Shown here piece after piece: positions 8,493 through 23,440 of a stretch of 64,000 nucleotides of DNA. Below the pieces are notes generated by a model, which worked only from the letters and a program-made list of their open reading frames with translations, searched no databases and was not told where the DNA came from. The stretch's first letter is position 1. Each line of letters starts with the position of its first letter. Both the position numbers and the translations under genes were made by a program. The DNA comes from Pseudaestuariivita atlantica (GTDB taxonomy: Bacteria > Pseudomonadota > Alphaproteobacteria > Rhodobacterales > Rhodobacteraceae). The stretch covers positions 372,001-436,000 of the forward strand of contig NZ_AQQZ01000004.1 of assembly GCF_001205715.1 (NCBI RefSeq), given 5' to 3'.

Positions 8493-9391
8493 CAGACCAT
8501 GCTCCGCAACGCAAATGCCGCGACCATCATGCCCGAGATGTAAAGAAGAACTCCGGTGCCGTTGTACCAGGGCGCCTTGGCCTTCGGATCTTCGAGCATC
8601 ACGACCATCGCCCAGACCTGCGCCAGAAGCAGCGCCGCGATCGCGACCCCGTGCCAGACCGGCCCCCACAGCGCGAGGAGCGTCACGACGACGACTTGCG
8701 GTGCTGCCATGACCCAGCAGGCGGTGCGCGCGGCGGCGTTGGGGCCCATCGTGACCGGCAGCGACTTCACGCCGGTCTGGCGGTCTCCGTCCAGCGCCTT
8801 GAAATCGTTGAGCGTCATGATCCCGTGCGCGCCGATGCCGTAGAGGAGCGCGATGATGACGATCTCGATCCGCGGGGCGCCGGCGGTCAGGACTGCCGCG
8901 CCCGTGAACCACGGCAAGGTTTCATAGCTGAGTCCGACAAGGCCGGGGCCAAGGATGCCCGACCGTTTCAGGCGCACAGGTTCGGCGGAATAGGCCCAGG
9001 CGGCCAGCACGGCGAGGCAAGTCGCGCCAAACCCCCACGGCCCCAGCAGCCAGCCTATCGCCAGCGACAGCGCCGACATGGCAAGCGCGACCCACAGGCC
9101 CCACCTGCCGGGCACGCGGCCCGACGGGATCGGGCGGTCGGGTTCGTTGATCGCGTCCACGTGCCGGTCACACCAGTCATTCGCGGCCTGGCTCATACCG
9201 CAGACGACGGGACCGGCAAGTAGGATGCCCAGAACGACCACGCCCCACGATCCGGCTACCGCTGCGCCGGATGACACGGCACCGCACAGGAACGCCCACA
9301 TCGGCGGAAACCACGTGATCGGCTTGATCAGGGTCAGAAGCGCCGTCGGATCAGGGTATTTACGTGATGCCGTGACAGTTGAAATGGACAT
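8492..9391 (-). CDS. bchG: Bacteriochlorophyll synthase (geranylgeranyl esterification)
   Basis: BchG attaches geranylgeranyl diphosphate to bacteriochlorophyllide a in the membrane. The 299-residue UbiA-type prenyltransferase has multiple membrane helices. It shows the first Asp-rich motif, DRHVDAINEPDRPIPSG, from residue 75, and a second one, ALDGDRQTGVKSLP. A PpsR-type palindrome lies immediately upstream of its start, in the 42-base gap after ppsR. No clear Shine-Dalgarno precedes ATG 9391; PpsR-regulated transcription from the gap or read-through from ppsR are both possible. Confidence 0.95.
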   Translation of the reverse strand: MSISTVTASRKYPDPTALLTLIKPITWFPPMWAFLCGAVSSGAAVAGSWGVVVLGILLAGPVVCGMSQAANDWCDRHVDAINEPDRPIPSGRVPGRWGLWVALAMSALSLAIGWLLGPWGFGATCLAVLAAWAYSAEPVRLKRSGILGPGLVGLSYETLPWFTGAAVLTAGAPRIEIVIIALLYGIGAHGIMTLNDFKALDGDRQTGVKSLPVTMGPNAAARTACWVMAAPQVVVVTLLALWGPVWHGVAIAALLLAQVWAMVVMLEDPKAKAPWYNGTGVLLYISGMMVAAFALRSMV

Positions 9392-9392
9392 G

Positions 9393-9410
9393 TGTCAACT
9401 ATGGCTGACA
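9393..9410. promoter_or_regulatory. PpsR/CrtJ-type operator before bchG
   Basis: TGTCAACTATGGCTGACA matches the PpsR/CrtJ consensus TGTC-N10-GACA exactly. It abuts the bchG start codon on the minus strand. Further half-sites (CTGACAG at 9405, CTGTCAG near 9429) surround it. Confidence 0.75.
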
Positions 9411-9433
9411 GTCCGATTCTGATCAAGTGCCTG

Positions 9434-10855
9434 TCAGTCAGAGGCGTCCTTGGACAACATGCCGTATTTGCGCAGTTTCACGTAAAGCGACTGCCGCGAC
9501 AGGCCCAGCATCTCGGCCGCGGCCACGCGGTTGTTCCGCGTCAGGTTCACCGCCGTTTCAATGCAGATCCGTTCGACCACGTCGGTCGTTTCGGCCACGA
9601 TGTCCTTCAGCGGCGACGAGCCCACAAGCTCCATCACCGACCGTTGTGCCTGTTCGCTGGACGCATCCGACATCGGCTGGCGCACGGTTTCCGATCGTTC
9701 CGCATCCCGCAGCACGAACACCATCTGCCGCGGTTCCATGTCGTTGAGCGCGGTCGCCGAAATCTCGACCGGGCGACGGATGCCCAGCTCGTTCACAAGC
9801 TGCGCCGCGTACAGCCGCATCTGACCCGTGCGCTGTGCATTCTCGATCAGCACGTTCAGGTCGATCTGCCCGTGACCAAGGAAATCGGCAAAGCTGCGTC
9901 CGATCAGCTGCTGTTCCTGCGCGACGTCTGCAAGATCGAGGAAGCTGTCATTCGCCGCTTCGATCACGCCTTTGCCGTTGGTGAACAGGATCGCGTCGGC
10001 CGCGCCTGCGAAGAACGCGTCAAGGTGCGACGGTGCAGCCATCGCCGTGCCGGTGCCATCGCCAAGAGGCACAAGCCGGCACAGGACCAGCCGCGCACCC
10101 GCTGCCCGGAACAGCGTGGGTTCGATCCGCACCTTCTGGCCCGACCGCTTCAGCGCAACCGACATTTCTCCGCCGGTTTCCTTGCCGCTCAATGATGTCA
10201 GCGCCTCGACGAATTCGGCGCGCTGCCGATCCTGGAAGGCCTGAACGAACGACGTGCCGCGCAAACTGTCCGCCGTACCACCCAGAACGTCCGCGGCGGT
10301 GTTCGACAGGTCCTCGATCCGGCCATCGGGAACGGAGACGAAAACCACCGCGTCGCGCACCGTGTGCAGGAGCGAGCGGAACCGCGCATCGAACCCGCGC
10401 CGCGCCTCGTACCCCTTTTCCAGCGCGATCTGGGTCTGGACCAGTTGCTGCTGCGTTTCGGCGATGGGTCGCAGGTCGCGCCCCAGCATCAGAACCGCGC
10501 CCTTGTGGCCGATCCGGTGGAAGGAATACGACACCGGGAATTGCCAGTCCGTCCCGTCCTGGTGATTGAGTTCGGATGTCGTCTTCGCCTCGTCGGACGA
10601 GGCCATGACCTCCATCGCGGCGTAATACTTGCCGACGCTTTCCGAGGTCAGGATCGTGGTGACGGGCTTGCCTTCCCAGTGCGACAGGTTCCCGAACGGC
10701 GCGACGCCCGTATTGGTCAGCACCGACAGAACCTCGTGATCCGCGGACACGACAAGCGCGATGTCCGAGGCCGCCGAAACGATGCTCGACAGGAATTCGG
10801 GCTCGATCAGCGGAATCGAATGGGTTGTCCAGAAAGTTGACCCGTCCGTGCTCAT
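9434..10855 (-). CDS. ppsR: Photosynthesis repressor PpsR/CrtJ
   Basis: PpsR represses bch, crt and puc genes under oxygen by binding TGT-N12-ACA. The 473-residue protein has an N-terminal PAS-like region, a coiled Q-linker near 130-150 (AETQQQLVQTQIALEKGYE), two more PAS domains and a C-terminal Fis-type helix-turn-helix (NRVAAAEMLGLSRQSLYVKLRKYGM). It contains only two cysteines, C259 and C431, which correspond to the redox-active C251 and C424 of the Rhodobacter sphaeroides protein. Its ATG overlaps the ppaA stop (ATGA), so the repressor and its antirepressor are translationally coupled. Confidence 0.96.
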   Translation of the reverse strand: MSTDGSTFWTTHSIPLIEPEFLSSIVSAASDIALVVSADHEVLSVLTNTGVAPFGNLSHWEGKPVTTILTSESVGKYYAAMEVMASSDEAKTTSELNHQDGTDWQFPVSYSFHRIGHKGAVLMLGRDLRPIAETQQQLVQTQIALEKGYEARRGFDARFRSLLHTVRDAVVFVSVPDGRIEDLSNTAADVLGGTADSLRGTSFVQAFQDRQRAEFVEALTSLSGKETGGEMSVALKRSGQKVRIEPTLFRAAGARLVLCRLVPLGDGTGTAMAAPSHLDAFFAGAADAILFTNGKGVIEAANDSFLDLADVAQEQQLIGRSFADFLGHGQIDLNVLIENAQRTGQMRLYAAQLVNELGIRRPVEISATALNDMEPRQMVFVLRDAERSETVRQPMSDASSEQAQRSVMELVGSSPLKDIVAETTDVVERICIETAVNLTRNNRVAAAEMLGLSRQSLYVKLRKYGMLSKDASD

Positions 10856-11634
10856 CGGTCGATGGCTCCGTTGGCCACGGGAGCACCGAACAAGCGGAGC
10901 AGGTCAGTCACTTCGGTCAGCACGTGGTCCACGCCTGTTTCTTGAACCAGATCGTCCGACCCTTGGGCCACCGCGCCCCCCAGAACGAGAGGCGGCACAA
11001 CGGCGCAGGTCTTGCGGATAGTATCGACCAGATTGCCCACGGATACAAGGCCGGACGGCTGCGCGCACGAGATCAGGACCGCATCGAATCCGCCACGGCT
11101 CACCAGCGCGGTCACCTCGTTTTCCGGCGGGCCGACGGTCACGTGGATGCTGATACCCCGGCGGCGCATCTGGTGGGCCAGAACGAAGGCGCCCAGCGTG
11201 TGGGTTTCATTCCGGGTGACGATCAGTAGGCCCGCGCCGTGTTTCCCCCGGACCCCGTCCTGCGGCGCGTCGCTGAGAAGCGGCAAAAGCGCCTGCAGCC
11301 GCGCCGCGCCGATCGATACCTGCGCGAAGGGCAATTCGTCCGACAGCCAGCAATCGCCCAACTCGCGCGCAACGGCGGGAATGTAGAGGTCGACGATCTG
11401 CGCGTCGTCAAGGCCCGCCTCGCGCATCTCGTCCACGATCATGTCGCTGGGGCAAGCGGGGCTTTGCAGGATGAGGGTACGCATCGCTGCAACGAGCTTG
11501 CGGTCCATAAGGTCGGTATGCAGGGCCGGGGAGGGCGCACGCAACAGGGACAACGCCTGCACCGCAAGGGCACTGACGCCGGGGCTGGGAGCGGCTGCTC
11601 CCACCGGTGCGCGTCGCGATGTGTCCTTTGACAT
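10852..11634 (-). CDS. ppaA: PpaA/AerR family B12-binding regulator of PpsR
   Basis: PpaA/AerR proteins bind cobalamin and act as antirepressors of PpsR/CrtJ, linking light and oxygen to photosynthesis gene expression. From ATG 11634 the protein has 260 residues: a helical region (about 30-110), then a B12-binding-like fold with GVRGKHGAGLLIVTRNETHTLG and the segment SRGGFDAVLISCAQPSG. ATG 11634 follows GCGAGG at 9 bases. Two upstream in-frame ATGs (11643 and 11688) are possible, and AerR of R. capsulatus is known to be made in long and short forms. The gene starts the minus-strand operon ppaA-ppsR-bchG-orf-bchP-idi. Confidence 0.9.
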   Translation of the reverse strand: MSKDTSRRAPVGAAAPSPGVSALAVQALSLLRAPSPALHTDLMDRKLVAAMRTLILQSPACPSDMIVDEMREAGLDDAQIVDLYIPAVARELGDCWLSDELPFAQVSIGAARLQALLPLLSDAPQDGVRGKHGAGLLIVTRNETHTLGAFVLAHQMRRRGISIHVTVGPPENEVTALVSRGGFDAVLISCAQPSGLVSVGNLVDTIRKTCAVVPPLVLGGAVAQGSDDLVQETGVDHVLTEVTDLLRLFGAPVANGAIDR

Positions 11635-11688
11635 TGGAGCCATCCTCGCCGTCCGGCGATCCCCGACCCAGACCTGGGCCGCAACCAT

Positions 11689-11943
11689 CGCGAGACCCCC
11701 GGAGTGTCGTTGATCGGGCCTTAAATGTCAAAGCGAATAGACAAGTGTGATATGACATCGTCCCCGGTGTCAACTTTGCGCCCTTCCGTGAATCGTGGAG
11801 AAATCATCAAAAACCCTTGGAATAACTGTCAATCTCGGCCATTCGGCCGCCAATCTGTCAATTGGGCAACTGTAAGTTTGAATTGACACTTTCGCCCACC
11901 GCCCGCTACGCTTGCCTTGGATGTCTAGACAGGGAGTCGATGA
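11689..11943. promoter_or_regulatory. Divergent ppaA/bchF regulatory region
   Basis: This 255-base AT-richer gap controls both directions. TGTCAAAGCGAATAGACA (11726-11743) and TGTAAGTTTGAATTGACA (11871-11888) both fit TGT-N12-ACA. The second includes a TTGACA (11883-11888) that serves as a -35 with CTACGC or TACGCT 17-18 bases on, 30-odd bases before bchF, so PpsR binding there would block polymerase. TGTCAA occurs four times on the plus strand (11726, 11768, 11827, 11856) and once inverted (11883). TGACA-N10-TGTCA (11753-11772) is an everted pair. Confidence 0.7.
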
Positions 11944-13715
<1,772 letters not shown>

Positions 13716-13717
13716 GG

Positions 13718-13769
13718 CTTCTCTGGTTGCGAAATACCTCACGGGGGTCCGGGGGTGTGAAACCCCCGG
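13718..13769 (-). repeat. Hairpin-GAGGTATTT element, copy 1 (inverted), between bchN and bchB
   Basis: Read on the minus strand it has a GC hairpin (arms 13749-13755 and 13763-13769, CCGGGGG/CCCCCGG), then TGAGGTATTTCGCAACCAGAGAAG. The tail matches copies at 15113-15162 and 18856-18902, which are in the opposite orientation. Confidence 0.75.
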
Positions 13770-13782
13770 CCCGGCGCCAGCC

Positions 13783-15334
13783 ATGAAGCTGACGGTCTGG
13801 ACATATGAAGGCCCGCCCCACGTGGGTGCGATGCGGGTCGCCACGGCGATGAAAGGGCTGCATTACGTCCTGCACGCGCCGCAGGGCGACACCTATGCCG
13901 ATCTGCTCTTCACCATGATCGAGCGGCGCAATCACCGCCCGCCTGTGACCTACACGACGTTCCAGGCCCGCGACCTGGGCTCTGACACGGCGAACCTGTT
14001 CAAGACCGCCGCGCAAGAGGCCTATGATCGCTTCCTGCCCGAGGCGATGATCGTTGGCGCGTCCTGCACCGCCGAACTGATCCAGGACGATCCCGGCGGC
14101 ATGGCCGAAACGATGGGTCTGCCCGTCCCGGTGATCCCGCTGGAACTGCCGTCTTACCAGCGCAAGGAAAACTTCGGCGCGGATGAGACGCTGTTCCAGA
14201 TCGTGCGCGCGCTGGCGCGTCCGTGCGAAAAGACGGCGCGCCCGTCCGTCAACCTGATCGGCCCCACCGGCCTTGGCTTCCGCCACCGTGACGACATTAC
14301 CGAGATCACGGCGCTGCTCGACGATATGGGCGTCGACGTGAATGTCGCCGCACCTTACGGCGCGTCTCCGAGCGACCTGACGCGTTTGGGCGCCGCCCAT
14401 GCCAACGTGCTCATGTACCCAGAGACGGGCGAAGCCGCCTGCCGGTGGATGGAGCGTGAGTTGTCGCTGCCCTTCACCAAGGTCGTGCCGATTGGCGTCG
14501 GCGCGACCCACGATTTCGTCAGGGAACTGGCGGGCCTTCTGGGCATCACACCGCGGCTCAATGAGAGCCGGTTGCGGTTGCCGTGGTACTCGGCATCGGT
14601 CGACTCGACCTACCTGACCGGCAAACGCGTTTTCATTTTCGGCGACGGCACCCACGCAATGGCGATGGCCCGAGTCGCGCGGGACGAGATGGGGTTCGAG
14701 GTGGTTGGCCTTGGTTGCTACAACCGCGAGATGGCCCGACCCCTCCGCGCGATGGCGCGGGACTATGGTGTCGAGGCGCTGATCACCGACGATTACCTTG
14801 AAGTCGAACGCGCCATCGAGGCCGCCGCGCCCGAGATGATCCTTGGCACCCAGATGGAACGCCACACGGCCAAGCGGCTGGGCATCCCCTGCGCCGTGAT
14901 CTCGGCCCCCGTGCATGTGCAGGATTTCCCGGCGCGGTATTCGCCGGTGATGGGGTTGGAAGGCGCGAACGTATTGTTCGACACGCTGGTGCACCCGCTG
15001 GTCATGGGGCTGGAGGAGCATCTGCTGACGATGTTCCGCGAGGATTTCGAATTCCACGATGCGGCGGGGCCGTCGCATCATGGAGGTCATGCGCCTTTGG
15101 CGGTTGGCGGGAGTGAGGGGCCAGCCCCTCACACTCCCCGAGGTATTTCCGAACCAGAGAAGATCGAACCCGCGCCGGGTGGAGAGGTCATCTGGTTGAC
15201 GGATGCCGAGCGCGAGTTGCGGAAGGTGCCGTTCTTTGTCCGTGGCAAGGCGCGGCGGAATACCGAGGCCTTCGCGGCTGAACGGGGCGTGGCCGAGATC
15301 AGTGTCGAGACCCTTTACGAGGCGAAGGCGCATT

Positions 15335-15345
<11 letters not shown>
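13783..15345 (+). CDS. bchB: Light-independent protochlorophyllide reductase subunit B
   Basis: BchB pairs with BchN in dark-operative protochlorophyllide reductase. The real start is ATG 13783 ([18 protein letters not shown]): it puts the unusual cluster ligand Asp at D36 (APQGDTY), as in the R. capsulatus enzyme. The frame continues further upstream but that part is intergenic repeat. The protein has 520 residues. Residues about 441-463, in the linker before the C-terminal domain ([23 protein letters not shown]), are encoded by a copy of the intergenic hairpin repeat. The gene overlaps bchH by 11 bases. Confidence 0.95.
15113..15162 (+). repeat. Hairpin-GAGGTATTT element, copy 2, in frame inside bchB
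   Basis: The perfect stem GTGAGGGGC-CA-GCCCCTCAC (15113-15132) is followed by ACTCCCCGAGGTATTTCCGAACCAGAGAAG. Copy 3 (18856) has GTGGGGGC-CA-GCCCCCAC, so the arms changed in a compensatory way. The copy is read through as residues about 444-460 of BchB. Confidence 0.8.
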
Positions 15346-19831
<4,486 letters not shown>

Positions 19832-19832
<1 letters not shown>

Positions 19833-20578
19833 TGGACGGATCGCGCCCTCCCCTGTCCCGCATGAGCGGTGATATCGCCGAACTGCCCGCGACGCGGTCG
19901 GCCTATGCGCGCACGCGCGCACGGGTGGAGACGTATTTCGACCGCACCGCAACGCGCACGTGGGAGGCGCTGACGTCGGACGCGCCGGTGTCGCGCATCC
20001 GCCAGACGGTTCGCGCGGGCCGGGACGAGATGCGCGCGATGATCCTGACGCGCCTGCCGCTCGACATGACGGGGCAGCGGGTGCTGGATGCGGGCTGTGG
20101 CACCGGGGCGCTGAGCGTCGAACTGGCGCGGCGCGGGGCGGAGGTTGTGGGCGTCGATATCTCGCCCTCGCTGATCGGGATCGCGCGGGCACGCCTGCCG
20201 CGCGATGTGCGTCACCAGGTGAGCTTTGCCTCCGGTGACATGCTGAGCGCCCAGCACGGCTATTTCGAACATGTCGTCGCGATGGACAGCCTGATCTATT
20301 ACTCGGCGGGCGATATCGCGCGGGCGCTGCATGATTTTGAATACCGCACGTCGGGGTCGATCGTGTTCACCGTCGCGCCGCGCTCGGCGCTGCTGATGAT
20401 GATGTGGCGCGCGGGGCAGATGTTTCCCAAGGCTGACCGCTCGCCCACAATGGTGCCGCACAGCTTCGACGGTTTGCAGCGCGCCTGCCGCGATGCGGGC
20501 GTGCGGCGGATGCTGCGCCCGGTCACGCGGGTGCATCGCGGGTTCTACATCAGCGCGGCGATGGAGCTGACGCCATGA
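19832..20578 (+). CDS. bchM: Magnesium protoporphyrin IX O-methyltransferase
   Basis: BchM methylates the C-13 propionate of Mg-protoporphyrin IX with S-adenosylmethionine, preparing it for the cyclase. The 248-residue protein has the SAM-binding motif VLDAGCGTGALSVELA near residue 85 and the family segment VVAMDSLIYY. ATG 19832 overlaps the bchL stop. An internal ATG at 19862 (MSGDIAELPATRSAYAR) would remove ten residues and fits typical BchM beginnings equally well. Its end overlaps lhaA by 4 bases. Confidence 0.95.
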
Positions 20579-22011
20579 CCGCCCGCGCGCCCCATCCCCT
20601 GACGCGCCTGACGATGCGCGCGCTGCCCTTCGCGGATGCGGCGAGCGAGGGTCTGCCGCTGGGCCAGTTGCTGCGCCTGTCGCTGTTCCAGGTCTCCGTC
20701 GGCATGGCCACCGTCATGCTGCTGGGGACGCTGAACAGGGTGATGATCGTCGAGCTTTCGGTGCCCGCGATGGTCGTGGCGCTGATGATCGCGCTGCCGG
20801 TGCTGATCGCGCCGTTCCGGGCGCTGCTGGGCTTCCGGTCGGACACCTATCGCAGCGCCATCGGGTGGAAGCGGGTGCCTTACCTGTGGTTCGGGTCGTT
20901 GTGGCAGATGGGCGGTCTGGCGGTCATGCCCTTTGCGCTGATCGTGCTGTCGGGTGACCAGACGCTCGGGCCCACATGGGCCGGGGAAGTGCTGGCGGCG
21001 CTGGCCTTCCTGATGACGGGCCTGGGCCTGCACATGACGCAGACGGCGGGGCTGGCACTGGCCGCCGATCGTGCGGATGAAGAAACGCGGCCGCGCGTCG
21101 TGGCGCTTTTGTACGTGATGTTCCTCTTGGGGATGGGTCTGTCGTCGCTCGTCATCGGCTGGCTCCTGACCGATTTCAGTCAGGAGCGGTTGGTGCGGGT
21201 CGTGCAGGGGGCGGCGCTGGCCGGCATCCTGTTGAACCTGATCGCGCTGTGGAAACAGGAAAAGGTGCGCCCGATGTCGCGGGAGGAGCGCGCTGCGCCG
21301 CGTCCCCGGTTCCGCGACGCATGGGCGGATTATGCCGGTGGCGGTACGGCGGGGCGGCTGCTGGCGGTCGTCTTTGCCGGGACGATGGCGTTCAACATGC
21401 AGGACGTTCTGCTGGAGCCCTATGGCGGCGAGATCCTTGGCCTTTCGGTATCAAAGACCACGTGGCTGACGGCGCTGTGGGCAAGCGGGGCGCTGGCAGG
21501 CTTTGCGCTGGCGGGTCGCAGGTTGGCGCGGGGAGGCAACCCGTTCCGCATGGCGGGGATGGGTCTGGTCGCGGGGCTGTTCGCCTTCGCGCTGGTGATC
21601 TTTGCCGCGCCGTTGCAATCGACACCCCTGTTCTACGCAGGTGCGGTGCTGATCGGGTTTGGCGGCGGGTACTTTGCCGTGGCCACCCTGATGGCCGCGA
21701 TGACGCTGCCCGCCGAAGGGCTGGCCGGTCGCGGTCTGGCGCTGGGCGCGTGGGGCGCTGCGCAGGCCACGGCGGCGGGGCTGGCCATCGCGCTGGGTGG
21801 CGGCATTCGCGACATCGTGGGCGGTGCGGCCCTCGCCGGACGGTGGGGTGAGGCACTGGCCAATCCCGCGACCGGTTATTCGGCCGTCTACCACCTCGAA
21901 ATCGGACTTCTGTTCGTCACGCTTATCATCCTGGGTCCCCTCGTTCGCGCGGGGACCCGGCAACTCAACACCCGTCAGGCCCGGCTGGGCCTGGCGGATT
22001 TTCCGACCTGA
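20575..22011 (+). CDS. lhaA: Light-harvesting 1 assembly protein LhaA
   Basis: This 478-residue MFS/BCH1-family membrane protein with about 12 helices is needed for LH1 assembly, probably by handing bacteriochlorophyll to the nascent alpha and beta polypeptides. Family hallmarks include LGTLNRVMIVELSVPA and LLGFRSDTYRSAIGWKRVPYLW in the N-terminal half. Its ATG overlaps the bchM stop. It sits immediately upstream of puhA, the conserved position for lhaA, and is distinct from the second family member between bchG and bchP. Confidence 0.95.
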   Translation: MTARAPHPLTRLTMRALPFADAASEGLPLGQLLRLSLFQVSVGMATVMLLGTLNRVMIVELSVPAMVVALMIALPVLIAPFRALLGFRSDTYRSAIGWKRVPYLWFGSLWQMGGLAVMPFALIVLSGDQTLGPTWAGEVLAALAFLMTGLGLHMTQTAGLALAADRADEETRPRVVALLYVMFLLGMGLSSLVIGWLLTDFSQERLVRVVQGAALAGILLNLIALWKQEKVRPMSREERAAPRPRFRDAWADYAGGGTAGRLLAVVFAGTMAFNMQDVLLEPYGGEILGLSVSKTTWLTALWASGALAGFALAGRRLARGGNPFRMAGMGLVAGLFAFALVIFAAPLQSTPLFYAGAVLIGFGGGYFAVATLMAAMTLPAEGLAGRGLALGAWGAAQATAAGLAIALGGGIRDIVGGAALAGRWGEALANPATGYSAVYHLEIGLLFVTLIILGPLVRAGTRQLNTRQARLGLADFPT

Positions 22012-22030
22012 GACTTAAGGAGACCATCCC

Positions 22031-22798
22031 ATGGCGGAACCATTCTTTGGCAATTTCGATCTGGTCAGCCTGACGCTCTGGCTGTTCTACATCTTCTTCG
22101 CCCTGCTGGTGTACTACCTCCAGCGCGAGAACATGCGCGAAGGTTACCCGATGACGGATGACGACGGAAACGTCGCCGCCAATCAGGGGCCGTTCCCCGT
22201 GCCCGAGGACAAGACCTTCATCCTGCCCAACGGGCGCGGCACCAAGTCGCTTCCGTCCGAACAGACGCCCGAGCGCGCGGATATCGCGCTGCAACGGGTC
22301 GGTCCGGGCAACGGGTACCCGTTGGAACCGACGGGCGATCCGATGGCCGATGGCGTCGGCCCCGCATCATGGGCCCCGCGGGAGGACATCCCCGAGCTTA
22401 ACTGGAAAGGCCATCCCAAGATCATCCCGATGCGCAACACCGAATTCGTGCACGCCGCCGGGTCGGACCCGCGCGGGTACCCCGTGATCTCCGGTGACAA
22501 GCAGGTCGTGGGCACCGTCACCGACATGTGGGTGGACGAACCCGAGCAGCTGGTGCGCTACCTCGAATACACGCTCGACGACGCACATGGCGGCGGTACG
22601 CGGATCGTGCCGATCACGCTGGCGCGCATCTGGATGGGCAAGGTGTTCATCAAGTCGCTCTATGCCCACAACTTCGCGGGCATCCCGACCACGGCCAGCG
22701 ATGCGCAGGTGACCAAGCTCGAAGAGGACAAGATCAGCGGCTACTACGCCGGTGGCTACCTCTATGCGAGCGAAGCGCGGCAAGAGCCGCAGCTCTGA
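22031..22798 (+). CDS. puhA: Photosynthetic reaction centre H subunit
   Basis: The H subunit caps the cytoplasmic face of the L/M core and guides proton uptake to QB. The 255-residue protein has one N-terminal membrane helix (about residues 12-30, LWLFYIFFALLVYYLQREN) and a cytoplasmic beta-barrel domain with the segments IPMRNTEFVHAAGSDPRGYPV and GTVTDMWVDEPE. A clear AAGGAGA site lies before ATG 22031. A 19-base gap separates it from lhaA, and the start of puhB follows after 13 bases. Confidence 0.97.
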   Translation: MAEPFFGNFDLVSLTLWLFYIFFALLVYYLQRENMREGYPMTDDDGNVAANQGPFPVPEDKTFILPNGRGTKSLPSEQTPERADIALQRVGPGNGYPLEPTGDPMADGVGPASWAPREDIPELNWKGHPKIIPMRNTEFVHAAGSDPRGYPVISGDKQVVGTVTDMWVDEPEQLVRYLEYTLDDAHGGGTRIVPITLARIWMGKVFIKSLYAHNFAGIPTTASDAQVTKLEEDKISGYYAGGYLYASEARQEPQL

Positions 22799-22811
22799 CA
22801 GGAGGTGCGTC

Positions 22812-23435
22812 ATGCACGACGATTTTGACCAGGAACCGATCAAGGGCCTGCCCGAGCTTCCGCCGGAAGGCGAGGTAATCCTGTGGCAGGGGCGGCCTGA
22901 CTGGCGCGCGCTGGCGTGGCAATCGCTGAGCCTGCCGTGGGTGATCGGGTATTTCGTCGTGCTGGCGCTGTGGCGGTTCGGCGCGGCGGTGGACCTGATG
23001 CCGTTGGGTCAGGCGGTGGCGGTCTCCATGCCGTTCCTGATCCTCGGCGCGATCGTCGTCGCGCTGTTGACGGCTTTTGCCGCGATCCAGGCTTGGGCGA
23101 CCGTCTATACCGTGACGAACCGGCGGGTGGCGATGCGCATTGGCGCGGCGCTGACCGTCACGCTGAACCTGCCCTATCGCCAGATCGCCCGCGCCGACCT
23201 TGCCATGGGCCGGCGCGGCACCGGCACCATCGCCTTCGACACGCTGGGCGATGTGCAGTTCAGTTACGTCATGACATGGCCGCACGTGCGGCCATGGCGT
23301 ATGAAAAAGACCCAGCCCGCCCTGCGCTGCATCCCCGATGCCGAACGCATCGCCCGCCTGATCGGCGAGGCGGCAGAGGCGCGCATTTCCCAACCCGAAA
23401 TCCGCCTGCCCAAGCAGGCGATCGCCGCGGAGTAG
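22812..23435 (+). CDS. puhB: Photosynthetic complex assembly protein PuhB
   Basis: PuhB is a membrane protein that assists reaction-centre assembly. ATG 22812 (MHDDFDQEPIKGLPELPPEGEVILWQG) follows GGAGG by 6 bases. An upstream open extension overlaps puhA and lacks a site. The 207-residue product has two hydrophobic helices (about 37-60 and 70-98) and then a PH-like domain with YTVTNRRVAMRIGAALTVTLNLPY. It sits between puhA and puhC as in Rhodobacter (ORF214). Confidence 0.93.
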   Translation: MHDDFDQEPIKGLPELPPEGEVILWQGRPDWRALAWQSLSLPWVIGYFVVLALWRFGAAVDLMPLGQAVAVSMPFLILGAIVVALLTAFAAIQAWATVYTVTNRRVAMRIGAALTVTLNLPYRQIARADLAMGRRGTGTIAFDTLGDVQFSYVMTWPHVRPWRMKKTQPALRCIPDAERIARLIGEAAEARISQPEIRLPKQAIAAE

Positions 23436-23440
23436 AGACG

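Noticed and set aside
20545-21033. Gln/His/Arg-rich minus-strand frame at the bchM/lhaA junction
   Set aside because: Low-complexity shadow of LhaA; no homology.
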